A stretch of DNA of 64,000 bases, taken from Nocardia abscessus NBRC 100374 (GTDB lineage Bacteria; Actinomycetota; Actinomycetes; Mycobacteriales; Mycobacteriaceae). A program made the translations under genes and the position numbers. Positions 26,762 through 37,215 of this stretch are shown here, one piece after another. Within the stretch, counting starts at the first letter, position 1. The number at the start of each line of letters is the position of its first letter. A model generated the notes under the pieces. The model did no database searches. It was not told where the DNA came from and saw only the letters and a program-made list of their open reading frames with translations. The stretch is taken from NCBI RefSeq assembly GCF_000308455.1, contig NZ_BAFP01000065.1:1-64000 (forward strand), written 5' to 3'.

Positions 26762-26934
26762 GGTTTCGCACGATCGGATCGGAACCTCCGGTCAGTCCAG
26801 GACGCGGTGACCGGCAGCGGCCGGTCGAGCGTCGTGTCGCTTCGGCGCTGGGCCCGAGTCCGCTTCCGCGTCGGCCAGGCAGCTGCTGGGTAGCCCGAGG
26901 ACACCGTGCCAGCGCACGCCGCCCCATCCCTTCT

Positions 26935-28008
26935 TCAGAGCCAGTGTTTGCGGCGGAACACGATGAACAAGACGGTGCAGACAATGATCATGAGGGCCAG
27001 GACGGCGGGGTATCCCCAGACTTGTTCGAGTTCGGGCATGTGTTCGAAGTTCATGCCGTAGATACCGGCGATCATCGTGGGTACGGCGGCCATCGCCACC
27101 AGCGCGGAGATCTTGCGCATGTCGGTGTTCTGCTGCAGCGCGGTCTTGGCCAGTGCGGCGCCGATCAACGCGGTCAACGCGTCGTCGAAGTCGTGGATGC
27201 GTTCGGCGGCCACAGTGTGGTGATCGGCCACATCCCGCAGATAACGACGCACCTCCTTCGACAGCGGTGTCTCGGGTTTCCCGAGCGTCTCGAGCGGCAA
27301 CGCGAGCGGGTTGACCGCGCGCCGCAGCTCGACGACTTCGCGTTTGAGTTGATAGATGGAGGCGATCGCCACTTGGGAGCCGGGGGTGAACACTTCTTCT
27401 TCCATGGCATCGACGTCGTGTTCCACCGCAGTGGTGACCTCGAGATAGGAATCCACCACGTAATCGGCGATCGCATGCAACACCGCACCGGGCCCCAGGC
27501 GCAGCCGCTCCGGGTCGGCCTCCAGATCGCGGCGGACACCGGCCAGGCCGGAGTGCTCGCCGTGGCGGACCGCGACCACGAACTGCGGCGCGGTGAAGAT
27601 CAACAGCTCGCCGGTCTCGACGATCTCACTGACGCTGTGCAGTTCGTGCTCGGCATAGGCGACGGTACGCATCACCAGGAACAAGGTGTCGTCGTAGCGT
27701 TCCAGCTTCGGTCGCTGACGGGCGTGCACCGCGTCCTCCACCGCCAACGGATGCAGCCCGAACGTGCGGGCGATGTCGTCCATCTGCGCGGCGTCCGGAT
27801 CGTGCAACCCGATCCACACGAACCCCTCACCCCGCTCACGCACCGCCGCCAACGCTTCGGCGTGAGTGAACCGGCCGGGCAGCCGGTGACCATCGACATA
27901 GACCCCGCAATCCACGATCGCCCGCGCCGTCGGCACCGGGATGTGCGGCACAGCGACAGGGGAACGCCTGGACCGGCGGAACGAGGGAAGCGATGAACTC
28001 GGCGACAC
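26935..28008 (-). CDS. corA: CorA-family magnesium/cobalt transporter
   Basis: About 357 residues; start taken at GTG 28008 because the family N terminus (FRRSRR... ARAIVDCGVYVDG) begins just after it, although the frame is open further upstream. It has the long cytoplasmic funnel domain, then two C-terminal membrane helices with the signature Y-G-M-N loop (IAGIYGMNFEH) and a basic tail (FRRKHWL). It forms a homopentameric divalent-cation channel in the cytoplasmic membrane. It is divergent from the SDR at 28245. Confidence 0.93.
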   Translation of the reverse strand: MSPSSSLPSFRRSRRSPVAVPHIPVPTARAIVDCGVYVDGHRLPGRFTHAEALAAVRERGEGFVWIGLHDPDAAQMDDIARTFGLHPLAVEDAVHARQRPKLERYDDTLFLVMRTVAYAEHELHSVSEIVETGELLIFTAPQFVVAVRHGEHSGLAGVRRDLEADPERLRLGPGAVLHAIADYVVDSYLEVTTAVEHDVDAMEEEVFTPGSQVAIASIYQLKREVVELRRAVNPLALPLETLGKPETPLSKEVRRYLRDVADHHTVAAERIHDFDDALTALIGAALAKTALQQNTDMRKISALVAMAAVPTMIAGIYGMNFEHMPELEQVWGYPAVLALMIIVCTVLFIVFRRKHWL

Positions 28009-28158
28009 CGCATGAATGCTACGACCGCCACCTCGGGCACGTGAGTCCCGCCGGCCGCTGACATCAGCTGCCGACCGGTGTGATCGCGACGATCCGAGCT
28101 GCGGTATGAGAAAAAGCAGACACTTCCCTTGCAACAACACATTGTCTGTAATCATGTC

Positions 28159-28173
28159 TGGACAACTGTCTGG
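28159..28173 (+). promoter_or_regulatory. TetR-type operator, site a
   Basis: TGGACAACTGTCTGG, matching GGACA-N2-TGTCT. An extra TGTCTG half-site lies immediately upstream (28143-28148). It sits about 72 bases before the SDR start at 28245. One of nine related sites between 28 and 45 kb. Confidence 0.7.
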
Positions 28174-28244
28174 TAGAGTCCGGTTCAAGCTGACACAGCG
28201 GGCAGCCTGCGCCCCCGCGGCGATGTGGTAAGGAAGTAGTCGAA

Positions 28245-29167
28245 GTGAGCGGATTGCAAAATGAGTGGCGAGCGATCGTTGTGGGGGCGGGGGCGGTCGT
28301 CGTCGGCGGTAGCCGGGGGATCGGCTTCGCCGTCGCCGCACTACTCACCAAAAGGGGCGCGGGCGTTGTGATCAATGGACGTGACGAGGCCGCCGTGGAC
28401 AGGGCCGTCAGGGCGATCGCGCTCTCTGGAAATCGGGCGGTGGGCGTGGCCGGCTCCGCGGCCGATGTGGGCATCGCGACGCAAGCAGTGGCGGAATGTG
28501 TCGAAAAGTTCGGCGCGATAGATGTTCTCGTCAATTGCGCAGGAGTCGCGGAACCCCCGGCCTCTTCGATTCTGGACGTGACGCCCTGGGATTGGGGTGC
28601 GCTACTGGAGGCGCATCTCACCACGGTGTTCAACACCTGTCGCGCAGCCGCCCCCCCCGGATGGTCGAGAAGGGGCGAGGTTCGATCATCAACACCAGTT
28701 CCTTCGCCTACCTCGGCGACTACGGCGGGACCGGGTACGCGGCAGGGAAGGGGGCGGTAACCAGCTTGACGTTGGCGATCGCGGCGGAGTTGAAGGAATA
28801 CGGAGTGCGGGCGAATGTCGTCTGCCCTGGAGCGAAGACCCGCCTTTCCTCCGGACTCGCGTATGAGGCTCGTATTCTCGAACTCTATCGGCGGCAGTTG
28901 CTCGATGAGGCGGTGATGCGCAGTTCGCTCGACGCTCCGCCCGCGGAGTACGCGGCGCCGCTCTATGAGTTTTTGGCCAGTGATCTCGCTGCCGATATCA
29001 CCGGTGAGATCTATATCGCGGCAGGCGGATTCGTAGGCCGATTCGAACGCCCCACGCCCACCGTCGTGGGCTACCGGGACCACCAGGATGCGCCGCCGTG
29101 GACGGCGGAGGAGTTGCGTCAGCTGATCACTGGCCGGAGGTCCGGTCGCTCGAATACCGCGGGGTAG
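28245..29167 (+). pseudogene. Short-chain dehydrogenase/reductase, frameshifted
   Basis: GTG 28245 follows AAGGAAG. The first part has the NAD(P) motif GGSRGIG and NCAGVAEP; the second part, in another frame, has the catalytic IINTSSFAYLG... GYAAGK and the C terminus. The frame breaks in a run of eight C at 28651-28658; one extra C would give RAAAPPRMVEKGRGSIIN and one intact protein of about 307 residues. It is therefore either a real frameshift mutation, a phase-variable tract or a sequence error. An operator-like site lies upstream, so it belongs to the sterol/lipid regulon. The substrate is unknown. Confidence 0.8.
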
Positions 29168-29170
29168 GAC

Positions 29171-29326
29171 GTGAGGTACTACGCGTTGTCCGAGCATCCG
29201 GTCACGCCCTCCGAACTGGCGCCGGTCGTCGCGGCGTACCGCGAGATCCGGTCCCGTCGGCAGACGCTTCCGGCCAACCCCGGGGTGGCCGCTGTCGAAG
29301 TCGTGAAATCAGGAGCAGCTTCGTGA
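29171..29326 (+). CDS. Small protein between SDR and APH-like kinase
   Basis: 51 codons from GTG 29171, three bases after the SDR stop, with a GGGGTAGGA sequence just upstream. The peptide begins MRYYALSEHPVTPSELAPVVAAYREIRSRR in segments typical of a small helical protein. Its stop overlaps the next start (GTGA at 29323-29326). The coupling on both sides supports a real gene; no family recognised. Confidence 0.5.
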   Translation: MRYYALSEHPVTPSELAPVVAAYREIRSRRQTLPANPGVAAVEVVKSGAAS

Positions 29327-30405
29327 CAAGCCCGCACGGGGTGCCGGCGGCACCGATCGATATACCGACCGACGTCGGGCATCTCACTCCCGAATGGCTC
29401 ACCGCAGTGCTGCACGCACACGGGCACGAGGCGGTCGTCGCGAGCGTATCCGCCGTGCCGGTGGGCTCGGGCCAGATGGCCGGCTCCTATCGCCTCACGC
29501 TGGATTACCGCAGCCCGACCGTGTTGCCCGCCACCATGATCGCCAAGCTCGCGACCCGACCGGACGATCATCGTCGGTTCGGTTCAGGCGCGTTCCGCAA
29601 CGAAGTGCGGTTCTACCGTGAGCTGGCCGGTACCTTCCGGGTGCCGGTGCCGCGTTGCCATGCCGCGGTGATGTCGGCGTCCGGCAGTGAGTTCGTGCTG
29701 CTGCTCGATGATCTCGCGCCCGCGGTTCAGGGCGACCAGATCGCCGGATGTCGTATCGAGGAAGCCCGAGCCGTTGCCGTCGCGGCGGCAGGACTACATG
29801 CTCCGCGTTGGTGTGACGACACCTTGCTGACTACCGCTGGTTTGGCGTTGCCGACCAACGAGGACCGGGAGTTGATGGAGTCGGTGCTTGCGCCGATGGC
29901 TCTGGCCTTCACCGAGCGTTTCGATGCCCGCTTGACCGATCTGCAACGCAAGGCCGTCGAGTGGCTGGTCGCCTGCGCCGGCGAATGGATGGTGGCCCCG
30001 CTACGCCACTTCGCGCTCATCCATGGCGACCTGCGCATCGACAATGTGATGTTCTCCCCGGAGGGGGCGGTGACCATCATCGACTGGCAGACGATCACCG
30101 TCGGACAGCCGTTGCGAGACATAGCTTTTCTGCTTGCGACCAGTCTGTCGATCGAAGACCGCCGCGCCGGTGAGCGTCGCATCATCGAGGACTACCACCG
30201 AGCGCTCGTCGACTACGGCGTCACCGGATACACCGCTGAGCAATGCAGGCGGGATTATGTGTCGTCGCTGATTCAAGCCCCGCTCATCGTGGTGTTCGGT
30301 TGTGGTGCCGCCCTGCCCACCGAGCGTGGCGACGCGATGTTCCTGACCATGCTCGACCGCAGCGCTACCGCGATCGATGATCTCGTGCCCGGCGCGCTGC
30401 GGTGA
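29323..30405 (+). CDS. APH-family (aminoglycoside/ecdysteroid kinase-like) phosphotransferase
   Basis: 360 residues; GTG 29323 is preceded by AGGAG. The kinase-like fold shows VGSGQMAGSYRLTL and ATMIAKLAT (nucleotide-binding lysine strand), then LIHGDLRIDNVMF with the catalytic HGD-x4-N and TIIDWQ in place of DFG. Proteins of this type phosphorylate small molecules; in mycolic-acid bacteria many sit in lipid or steroid loci and have unknown substrates. It is co-directional with the SDR and the 51-residue protein. Confidence 0.88.
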   Translation: MTSPHGVPAAPIDIPTDVGHLTPEWLTAVLHAHGHEAVVASVSAVPVGSGQMAGSYRLTLDYRSPTVLPATMIAKLATRPDDHRRFGSGAFRNEVRFYRELAGTFRVPVPRCHAAVMSASGSEFVLLLDDLAPAVQGDQIAGCRIEEARAVAVAAAGLHAPRWCDDTLLTTAGLALPTNEDRELMESVLAPMALAFTERFDARLTDLQRKAVEWLVACAGEWMVAPLRHFALIHGDLRIDNVMFSPEGAVTIIDWQTITVGQPLRDIAFLLATSLSIEDRRAGERRIIEDYHRALVDYGVTGYTAEQCRRDYVSSLIQAPLIVVFGCGAALPTERGDAMFLTMLDRSATAIDDLVPGALR

Positions 30406-30460
30406 AACCGCTCAGCGGTGGATCCGGCGGAGGTGTCCGAGTGGGTTGCGCGGTGCTTGA

Positions 30461-32275
<1,815 letters not shown>

Positions 32276-32289
<14 letters not shown>

Positions 32290-33007
32290 ATCGCACCGCC
32301 GGCTTCACGAAGTACAGCGCTACGCTCTTGCCCATCAACGGGTTGAGTACCGATTCCGCGACGCGGGTGAGCCCGGGTTTGCTCATCATGTCCCACACCA
32401 GCAAGCGGTGGTAGGCGCGAACCAGGAGGTGATCGGACTTCGACACGCCCACCAAGCATTTCAGCCACCAGTAGGGCGCATGCAGGGCATGCACGTGGTT
32501 GCGGCCGAGATAGTGCAGACCTCGGGTACAGACCTGCGTGCGCAGGTCGCTCGCCCGGTAGATGCGCACATGTCCGCCTTCGTTGCTGTGATATTCCTCG
32601 GAGAACAGCCAGCACAAACGCTCCGGAAGCCAGCGCGGCACTGTCACGACGAGCCGGCCGCCGGGTTTGAGCACGCGCACGAGTTCGGCGATGGCTCGGG
32701 CATCGGAGGGAATGTGCTCGAGCACCTCCGAGGCGATCACGCAATCGAACTCGTCGTCGGGGAAGGGCAGTTCGAGGGCGTCGCCCGCGGTCACGGTGGC
32801 GGTCGCGAAGTGCGGCGCCTCGCCCGCGGCGGCCATGGCCTCGAACATCGTCTCGACCCCGGCGAGTTCGGCGACATCCTGATCGAAGGCCACGACATCG
32901 GCGCCGCGGCGATATGCCTCGAACGAATGCCTGCCTGCCCCACATCCGACATCGATGACCCGGGTGGACGGTCCGATCCCGAGCCGATCGAAATCGACTG
33001 TCAGCAT
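32276..33007 (-). CDS. Class I SAM-dependent methyltransferase (UbiE/MenG-like fold)
   Basis: 243 residues from ATG 33007 with AGGAG eight bases upstream; the ATG overlaps the end of the glycosyltransferase gene by seven bases. VIDVGCGAGRHSFEA is motif I, FDCVIASEVLEHIP is motif II and LKPGGRLVVTVPRW is motif III. The C-terminal basic and aromatic region suggests a lipid or glycolipid acceptor. It belongs with the flanking glycosyltransferase and alpha-toroid protein. Confidence 0.9.
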
Positions 33008-34278
33008 GCGAAATCTCCTGTCTCGGCTCGGTCGGTGTGACTGGACGTATGCGCACGTCGAGCGATGGCCTGCTCGTACACGCGGGTGGTCTGCACTGCC
33101 ACCGATTCCCAGCTGAACCGTTCCAGGGCACGTGCGCGCCCGGCCTGGCCCATCCGTCGCCTGCGGTCCGGCGCGTCGAGCAGGGCGCCGAGCACTCGGG
33201 TGAGCTCGGCTTCGTCGCCGGGGTCGATCAGGTCGGCACACCGCCCCGCCGGGCCGACAACTTCCGGCAGGGCGCCTGCGCGGCTGACCACCAGCGGGGT
33301 CCCGCTCGCCATGGCTTCGACCGCGGGCAACGAAAAGCCCTCGTAGAGTGAGGGAATACACGCGATCTCGGCCGAACCGAGCAGTGCGGCGAGTGCGGTG
33401 TCGGAGAGCCCGCTGCTGACCGCGACGATGTCGGTCAGGCCGAGTTCGGCGATCAACTTCGCGGTCGGGCCATGGGGTTCGAGCGTGGCGACCAGCTGTA
33501 ACTCGATCTCGTGGTCGACGCGCAGCCGCGCGACGGCGTGCAGGAGGTGGGCGATACCTTTGAGCGGTTTGTCCGCGCTGGCCACCGCCACGATTCGGCC
33601 TGGCACCCGGGGCCGGTCGCCGGGCTGGAACAGTCCGGTATCCACGCCGAGGGGCACCACCTGCAAGCGCTCGGGGGCAACGCCGAAGTCGTCGACGATG
33701 TCGGCGGCCGAGGACGAGGACACGGTTATCAGATCGGGTATCCGGCCCGCGACTTTCCGCTGCATGCCGAGAAAGCCGTACCATCTTCGCACCAGCGGTT
33801 TTCGTCGCCAGGGCGCGGCTGCCAGGTCGACTTCACGATCCCGGGTGATCGGGTGGTGAATGGTCGCCACGACCGGCAGATCCCGGGCGATGTCGAGCAG
33901 CCCGTAGCCCAGGCACTGATTGTCGTGCACGACATCGAAATCCGCTGCCCGGCCGCTGAGCAACCGGGCCACCCGCAGGCTGAACGTCCGGGGTTCCGGG
34001 AAGCCCGCCGTCCACATCGTCGCCAGCTCCAGCAGGTCGATGCGGTCGCGGATCTCGCCGGGTCGAGGCGTGCGGAAGGGATCGGGTTCCCGGTACAAAT
34101 CCAGGCTCGGCACCTCGGTGAGGCGCACGCGCGGATCGAGTTCCTCGGGATAGGGCTGACCGGAGAACACTTCGACCTGATGGCCGAGATCGGCCAGCCC
34201 GGCGCTGAGTCGGCGGACATAGACCCCCTGCCCACCGCAGTGGGTTTTGCTGCGGTAGGACAACAGGGCGATGCGCAT
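33001..34278 (-). CDS. GT4-family glycosyltransferase
   Basis: 425 residues; ATG 34278 is preferred (AAGGAAG about six bases upstream), with in-frame ATGs at 34293 and 34311 as alternatives. It has the GT-B layout: N-terminal HCGGQGVYVRRLSAGLADLGH acceptor domain and C-terminal donor domain with IPSLYEGFSLPAVEAMASGTPLVVS, the E-x7-E retaining-transferase signature. It transfers an activated sugar to an unknown acceptor, probably at the cytoplasmic membrane. Operator site c lies upstream. Confidence 0.92.
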   Translation of the reverse strand: MRIALLSYRSKTHCGGQGVYVRRLSAGLADLGHQVEVFSGQPYPEELDPRVRLTEVPSLDLYREPDPFRTPRPGEIRDRIDLLELATMWTAGFPEPRTFSLRVARLLSGRAADFDVVHDNQCLGYGLLDIARDLPVVATIHHPITRDREVDLAAAPWRRKPLVRRWYGFLGMQRKVAGRIPDLITVSSSSAADIVDDFGVAPERLQVVPLGVDTGLFQPGDRPRVPGRIVAVASADKPLKGIAHLLHAVARLRVDHEIELQLVATLEPHGPTAKLIAELGLTDIVAVSSGLSDTALAALLGSAEIACIPSLYEGFSLPAVEAMASGTPLVVSRAGALPEVVGPAGRCADLIDPGDEAELTRVLGALLDAPDRRRRMGQAGRARALERFSWESVAVQTTRVYEQAIARRAHTSSHTDRAETGDFAC

Positions 34279-34353
34279 GGCGGCTTCCTTCATCGTTCTT
34301 CGAGCGGCCATTCGATGTCAGCCACGTCGTAGCTGCCCGCGTGGACACAACGC

Positions 34354-34368
34354 TGTACAGCTGTCTGG
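34354..34368 (+). promoter_or_regulatory. TetR-type operator, site c
   Basis: TGTACAGCTGTCTGG followed by ACAGTACTA, the reverse of the TAGTACTGT block at site b. It lies about 75 bases upstream of the glycosyltransferase start on the minus strand. Confidence 0.65.
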
Positions 34369-34457
34369 ACAGTACTATGGGCAGATTCGGCGGGCAACCG
34401 TCGAGTCATGCGTCATGGTGGGGGCGGTGTAGCGCGAGTTGTCGCGCAATCAATGTA

Positions 34458-34472
34458 TGGACAGCTGTCTGG
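34458..34472 (+). promoter_or_regulatory. TetR-type operator, site d
   Basis: TGGACAGCTGTCTGG; the core GACAGCTGTC is a perfect palindrome. It ends 33 bases before the hydrolase start at 34506. Confidence 0.7.
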
Positions 34473-34505
34473 ACGACATTCTCTCCGCCCACTAGCCTGC
34501 TGTTC

Positions 34506-35369
34506 ATGACGACGACAACGCCGACGCTTTCCGTCGACGTGGGCGACTACCGCTTCGACGTTCACGCTGAGGTCGCCAGTCCGGGCACCGCGGGCCGGAC
34601 TGTCGCAGTACTGCTGCACGGGTTTCCGCAGAGCGCGGCGTCCTGGTCTGTGGTCGCGCAGCGGCTGAGTGGTTTCGGGATCGCCAGTTATGCCCCGAAC
34701 CAGCGCGGCTATTCGCCGGGCGCTCGCCCCGCGGCGGTCGATGCGTATCGGTTGGCCGAATTGACCGCGGACATCATCGGACTGTGCGATGCGCTCGGTC
34801 TCGAACGGGTGCATTTGGTCGGGCACGATTGGGGCGCCATCGTCGCGTGGAGCGTCGCCGCCGCGTATCCCACCAGGGTGGCCTCGTTGACCGCGGTGTC
34901 GGTGCCGCATCCCGCCGCGTTCGCGCAAGCGATGCGATCGGATCCGGAGCAAATCGAGAAATCACGGTACATGGCGTTGCTGGAAGAGCCCGGTAGCGAA
35001 GAGATGCTACTGGCCGACGCCGCCGCGGCATTGCGAATCGGATTCGGCGCGGCTGTTCCCATGGAAATCGCACAGAGCCACATCGAAGTGCTGTCCCAAC
35101 CGGGTGCCATGACCGCCGCGCTGAATTGGTATCGCGCCAAAGGGCAGGACTGGCATGACATTTCGGCGGTGCGGGTGCCGTCGACCTTCGTGTGGGGCAC
35201 CGACGACATCGCGGTGTCGAGGTGGGCCGCCGAACGCTGCGTACGCCATGTCGATGCGCCCTATGAGTTCCTGGCGCTGGACGGGGTTGGTCACTGGATT
35301 CCCGAAGAGGTGCCCGATCGGCTGAGTGCGGCGATCGTGCACCGCATTGTCAGCGCGCACGGCGACTGA
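34506..35369 (+). CDS. Alpha/beta hydrolase, epoxide-hydrolase-like
   Basis: 287 residues from ATG 34506. LLHGFPQSAASW carries the oxyanion HGFP motif, LVGHDWGAIVAW has the nucleophilic aspartate of epoxide hydrolases and haloalkane dehalogenases (not a serine), and VGHWIPEEVP provides the catalytic histidine. It probably opens an epoxide or hydrolyses a related substrate. Its own operator (site d) places it in the sterol/lipid regulon. Confidence 0.9.
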   Translation: MTTTTPTLSVDVGDYRFDVHAEVASPGTAGRTVAVLLHGFPQSAASWSVVAQRLSGFGIASYAPNQRGYSPGARPAAVDAYRLAELTADIIGLCDALGLERVHLVGHDWGAIVAWSVAAAYPTRVASLTAVSVPHPAAFAQAMRSDPEQIEKSRYMALLEEPGSEEMLLADAAAALRIGFGAAVPMEIAQSHIEVLSQPGAMTAALNWYRAKGQDWHDISAVRVPSTFVWGTDDIAVSRWAAERCVRHVDAPYEFLALDGVGHWIPEEVPDRLSAAIVHRIVSAHGD

Positions 35370-35433
35370 GCCGGTACGTCGCCCCGTGGTGGGTGCGACG
35401 TTGTCCGATCTACTGTCCATGGAAGGTGTGCTC

Positions 35434-37101
35434 ATGGCCTTTGTCATCACACAGCGGTGCTGCAACGACGCGAGTTGCGTCGCGGAGTGCCCCGTCGATT
35501 GCATCCGGCCGCGGCCCGACGATCCCGGTTTCGCGACCGCGGAGATGCTGCATATCGACCCCGGCACCTGTATCGACTGCGGGGCCTGCATGGATGCCTG
35601 TCCCGTGGGCGCGATCTACGGTGCGGACGAGCTGCCCGTGGACCTGCTGCGATACGCCGAGATCAATGCCGCCTATTTCCAGCACCATCCGCTCGACATT
35701 GATATGAGCGCCGCCACCGCGCCCGCACGACTGTCACGCGAAGCCGGCCGGTTGCGCGTCGCGATCGTCGGCACCGGCCCCGCGGCGTGCTATGCGGCCG
35801 AACACCTGCTCGGCCGGGGCGATGTGGAGATCGAGATGTTCGACCGCCTGCCTGCGCCGTGGGGACTGGCTCGGTACGGCGTCGCGCCCGACCACCCCGA
35901 GACGCGCGGTGTCACCGCCATGTTCGCGTCGGCGTTCAAACGCGACTCGATCCGGTTCCACCTCAACGTCGACGTCGGACGGGATATTTCACACACCGAA
36001 CTGCTCGAGTACTGCCACGCGGTGATCTACGCGGTCGGCGCATCCGCCGATGGCCGACTGCACATACCCGGTGAGGACCTGCCCGGCAGCCACTCCGCCA
36101 CCGAATTCGTGGCTTGGTACAACGGGCATCCCGACTACGTCGACCGCCACTTCGACCTGTCCGGTGAGAGCGCGGTCATTATCGGTAACGGCAATGTGGC
36201 GCTGGACGTCGCCCGGGTGCTGACCGCCGATCCGGATCATCTGGCGCGTACCGATATCGCCGATCACGCCGTGGAAGCATTGCGGCAGAGCGCAATTCGC
36301 GAAGTGCTGTTGCTGGGCAGGCGTGGTCTTCGGCAAGCCGCCTACACCGGCCCGGAATTCCTCGCGCTCGGGCAACTGCCCGGTACCGATGTCGTCATCG
36401 ACCCCGCCGATATCGACGACGACGTGGCCGCCGCATTGTCGGATCCGGCCACCGATCCGACGACCCGCCTCAAGCTGACCCTGGCGAAGGAGTACGCCGC
36501 CCGCGGTGCCACCGGCGCGTCCCGCCGCATCGACTTCCGGTTCCGCGTCACACCGGTCGCGCTGGACGGGGCGGGGCGAGTCGAGTTACTACGTTTGGCC
36601 CACAACGAGCTTCGTGAGTCGCCGCAGGGTCCGGTGGCGGTGGCGACCGAGCGCACCTCATCCGCCGAGACCTCCTTGGTGCTGCGTGCCGTCGGTTATC
36701 GTGGCGTGCCGGTACCCGATGTGCCGTTCGATCCTGGCGCGTGCATCGTTCCCAACGAGCGCGGCCGGGTGGTGGACAGCGCTGGAACAGTGGTGCCCGG
36801 TGTCTATGTCGCCGGGTGGATCAAGCGTGGCGCGCGCGGGGTGATCGGCACCAACCGCGGCGACGCGGAGCAGACCGTCGCTGGGTTGGTCGACGATTTC
36901 GCTGCCGGAGGTCTGGTCGCACCCCGGCGCGACCGCGAAGACTTGCTCGCACTGCTGTCACGCCGCTGCCCGGACCTCGTGGACAGGTCCGGCTGGTCGC
37001 TGATCGACGCGGCTGAACGCGCCAACGGCGCGGCGCTCGACCGCCCTCGCGTCAAGTTCACTCGTGTCCAGTACATGGTCGCCACCGCACGCGCCCGATA
37101 G
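35434..37101 (+). CDS. fprB: FprB-type ferredoxin / ferredoxin-NADP reductase fusion
   Basis: 555 residues from ATG 35434 (GGAAGG upstream; ATG 35419 also in frame). Residues 1-80 are a 7Fe/4Fe-type ferredoxin with CVAECPVDC and CIDCGACMDACPVGA cysteine clusters. The remainder is an adrenodoxin-reductase-like flavoprotein: VAIVGTGPAACYAAE for FAD, VIIGNGNVALDVARVL for NADPH, and VAGWIKRGARGVIGTNRGDA at the C terminus. It matches M. tuberculosis FprB in architecture. It probably feeds electrons to the two P450s immediately downstream, since no separate small ferredoxin gene is present. Confidence 0.93.
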   Translation: MAFVITQRCCNDASCVAECPVDCIRPRPDDPGFATAEMLHIDPGTCIDCGACMDACPVGAIYGADELPVDLLRYAEINAAYFQHHPLDIDMSAATAPARLSREAGRLRVAIVGTGPAACYAAEHLLGRGDVEIEMFDRLPAPWGLARYGVAPDHPETRGVTAMFASAFKRDSIRFHLNVDVGRDISHTELLEYCHAVIYAVGASADGRLHIPGEDLPGSHSATEFVAWYNGHPDYVDRHFDLSGESAVIIGNGNVALDVARVLTADPDHLARTDIADHAVEALRQSAIREVLLLGRRGLRQAAYTGPEFLALGQLPGTDVVIDPADIDDDVAAALSDPATDPTTRLKLTLAKEYAARGATGASRRIDFRFRVTPVALDGAGRVELLRLAHNELRESPQGPVAVATERTSSAETSLVLRAVGYRGVPVPDVPFDPGACIVPNERGRVVDSAGTVVPGVYVAGWIKRGARGVIGTNRGDAEQTVAGLVDDFAAGGLVAPRRDREDLLALLSRRCPDLVDRSGWSLIDAAERANGAALDRPRVKFTRVQYMVATARAR

Positions 37102-37164
37102 ATGTGCCAAATTCTGGCCTTACTGTTCGCGGCGCTTGTCGCGGATTGCTGACTGTAGTACCGT

Positions 37165-37194
37165 CCGGACATGTGTCCATATCATGTCTGGACA
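37165..37194 (+). promoter_or_regulatory. TetR-type operator, site e (double)
   Basis: CCGGACATGTGTCCA (37165-37179) contains the inverted repeat GGACA-TG-TGTCC. A second TGTCTGGACA follows at 37185-37194. The pair ends about 21 bases before the cyp51 start, a position suited to repression. The TAGTACCGT flank is shared with sites b and c. Confidence 0.75.
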
Positions 37195-37215
37195 GATACC
37201 CCTGAAAGGATTCCC

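Noticed and set aside
28180..28205. TCCGGTTCAAGC resembling a tRNA T-loop
   Set aside because: No matching acceptor, D or anticodon stems around it; it is part of the SDR promoter region.
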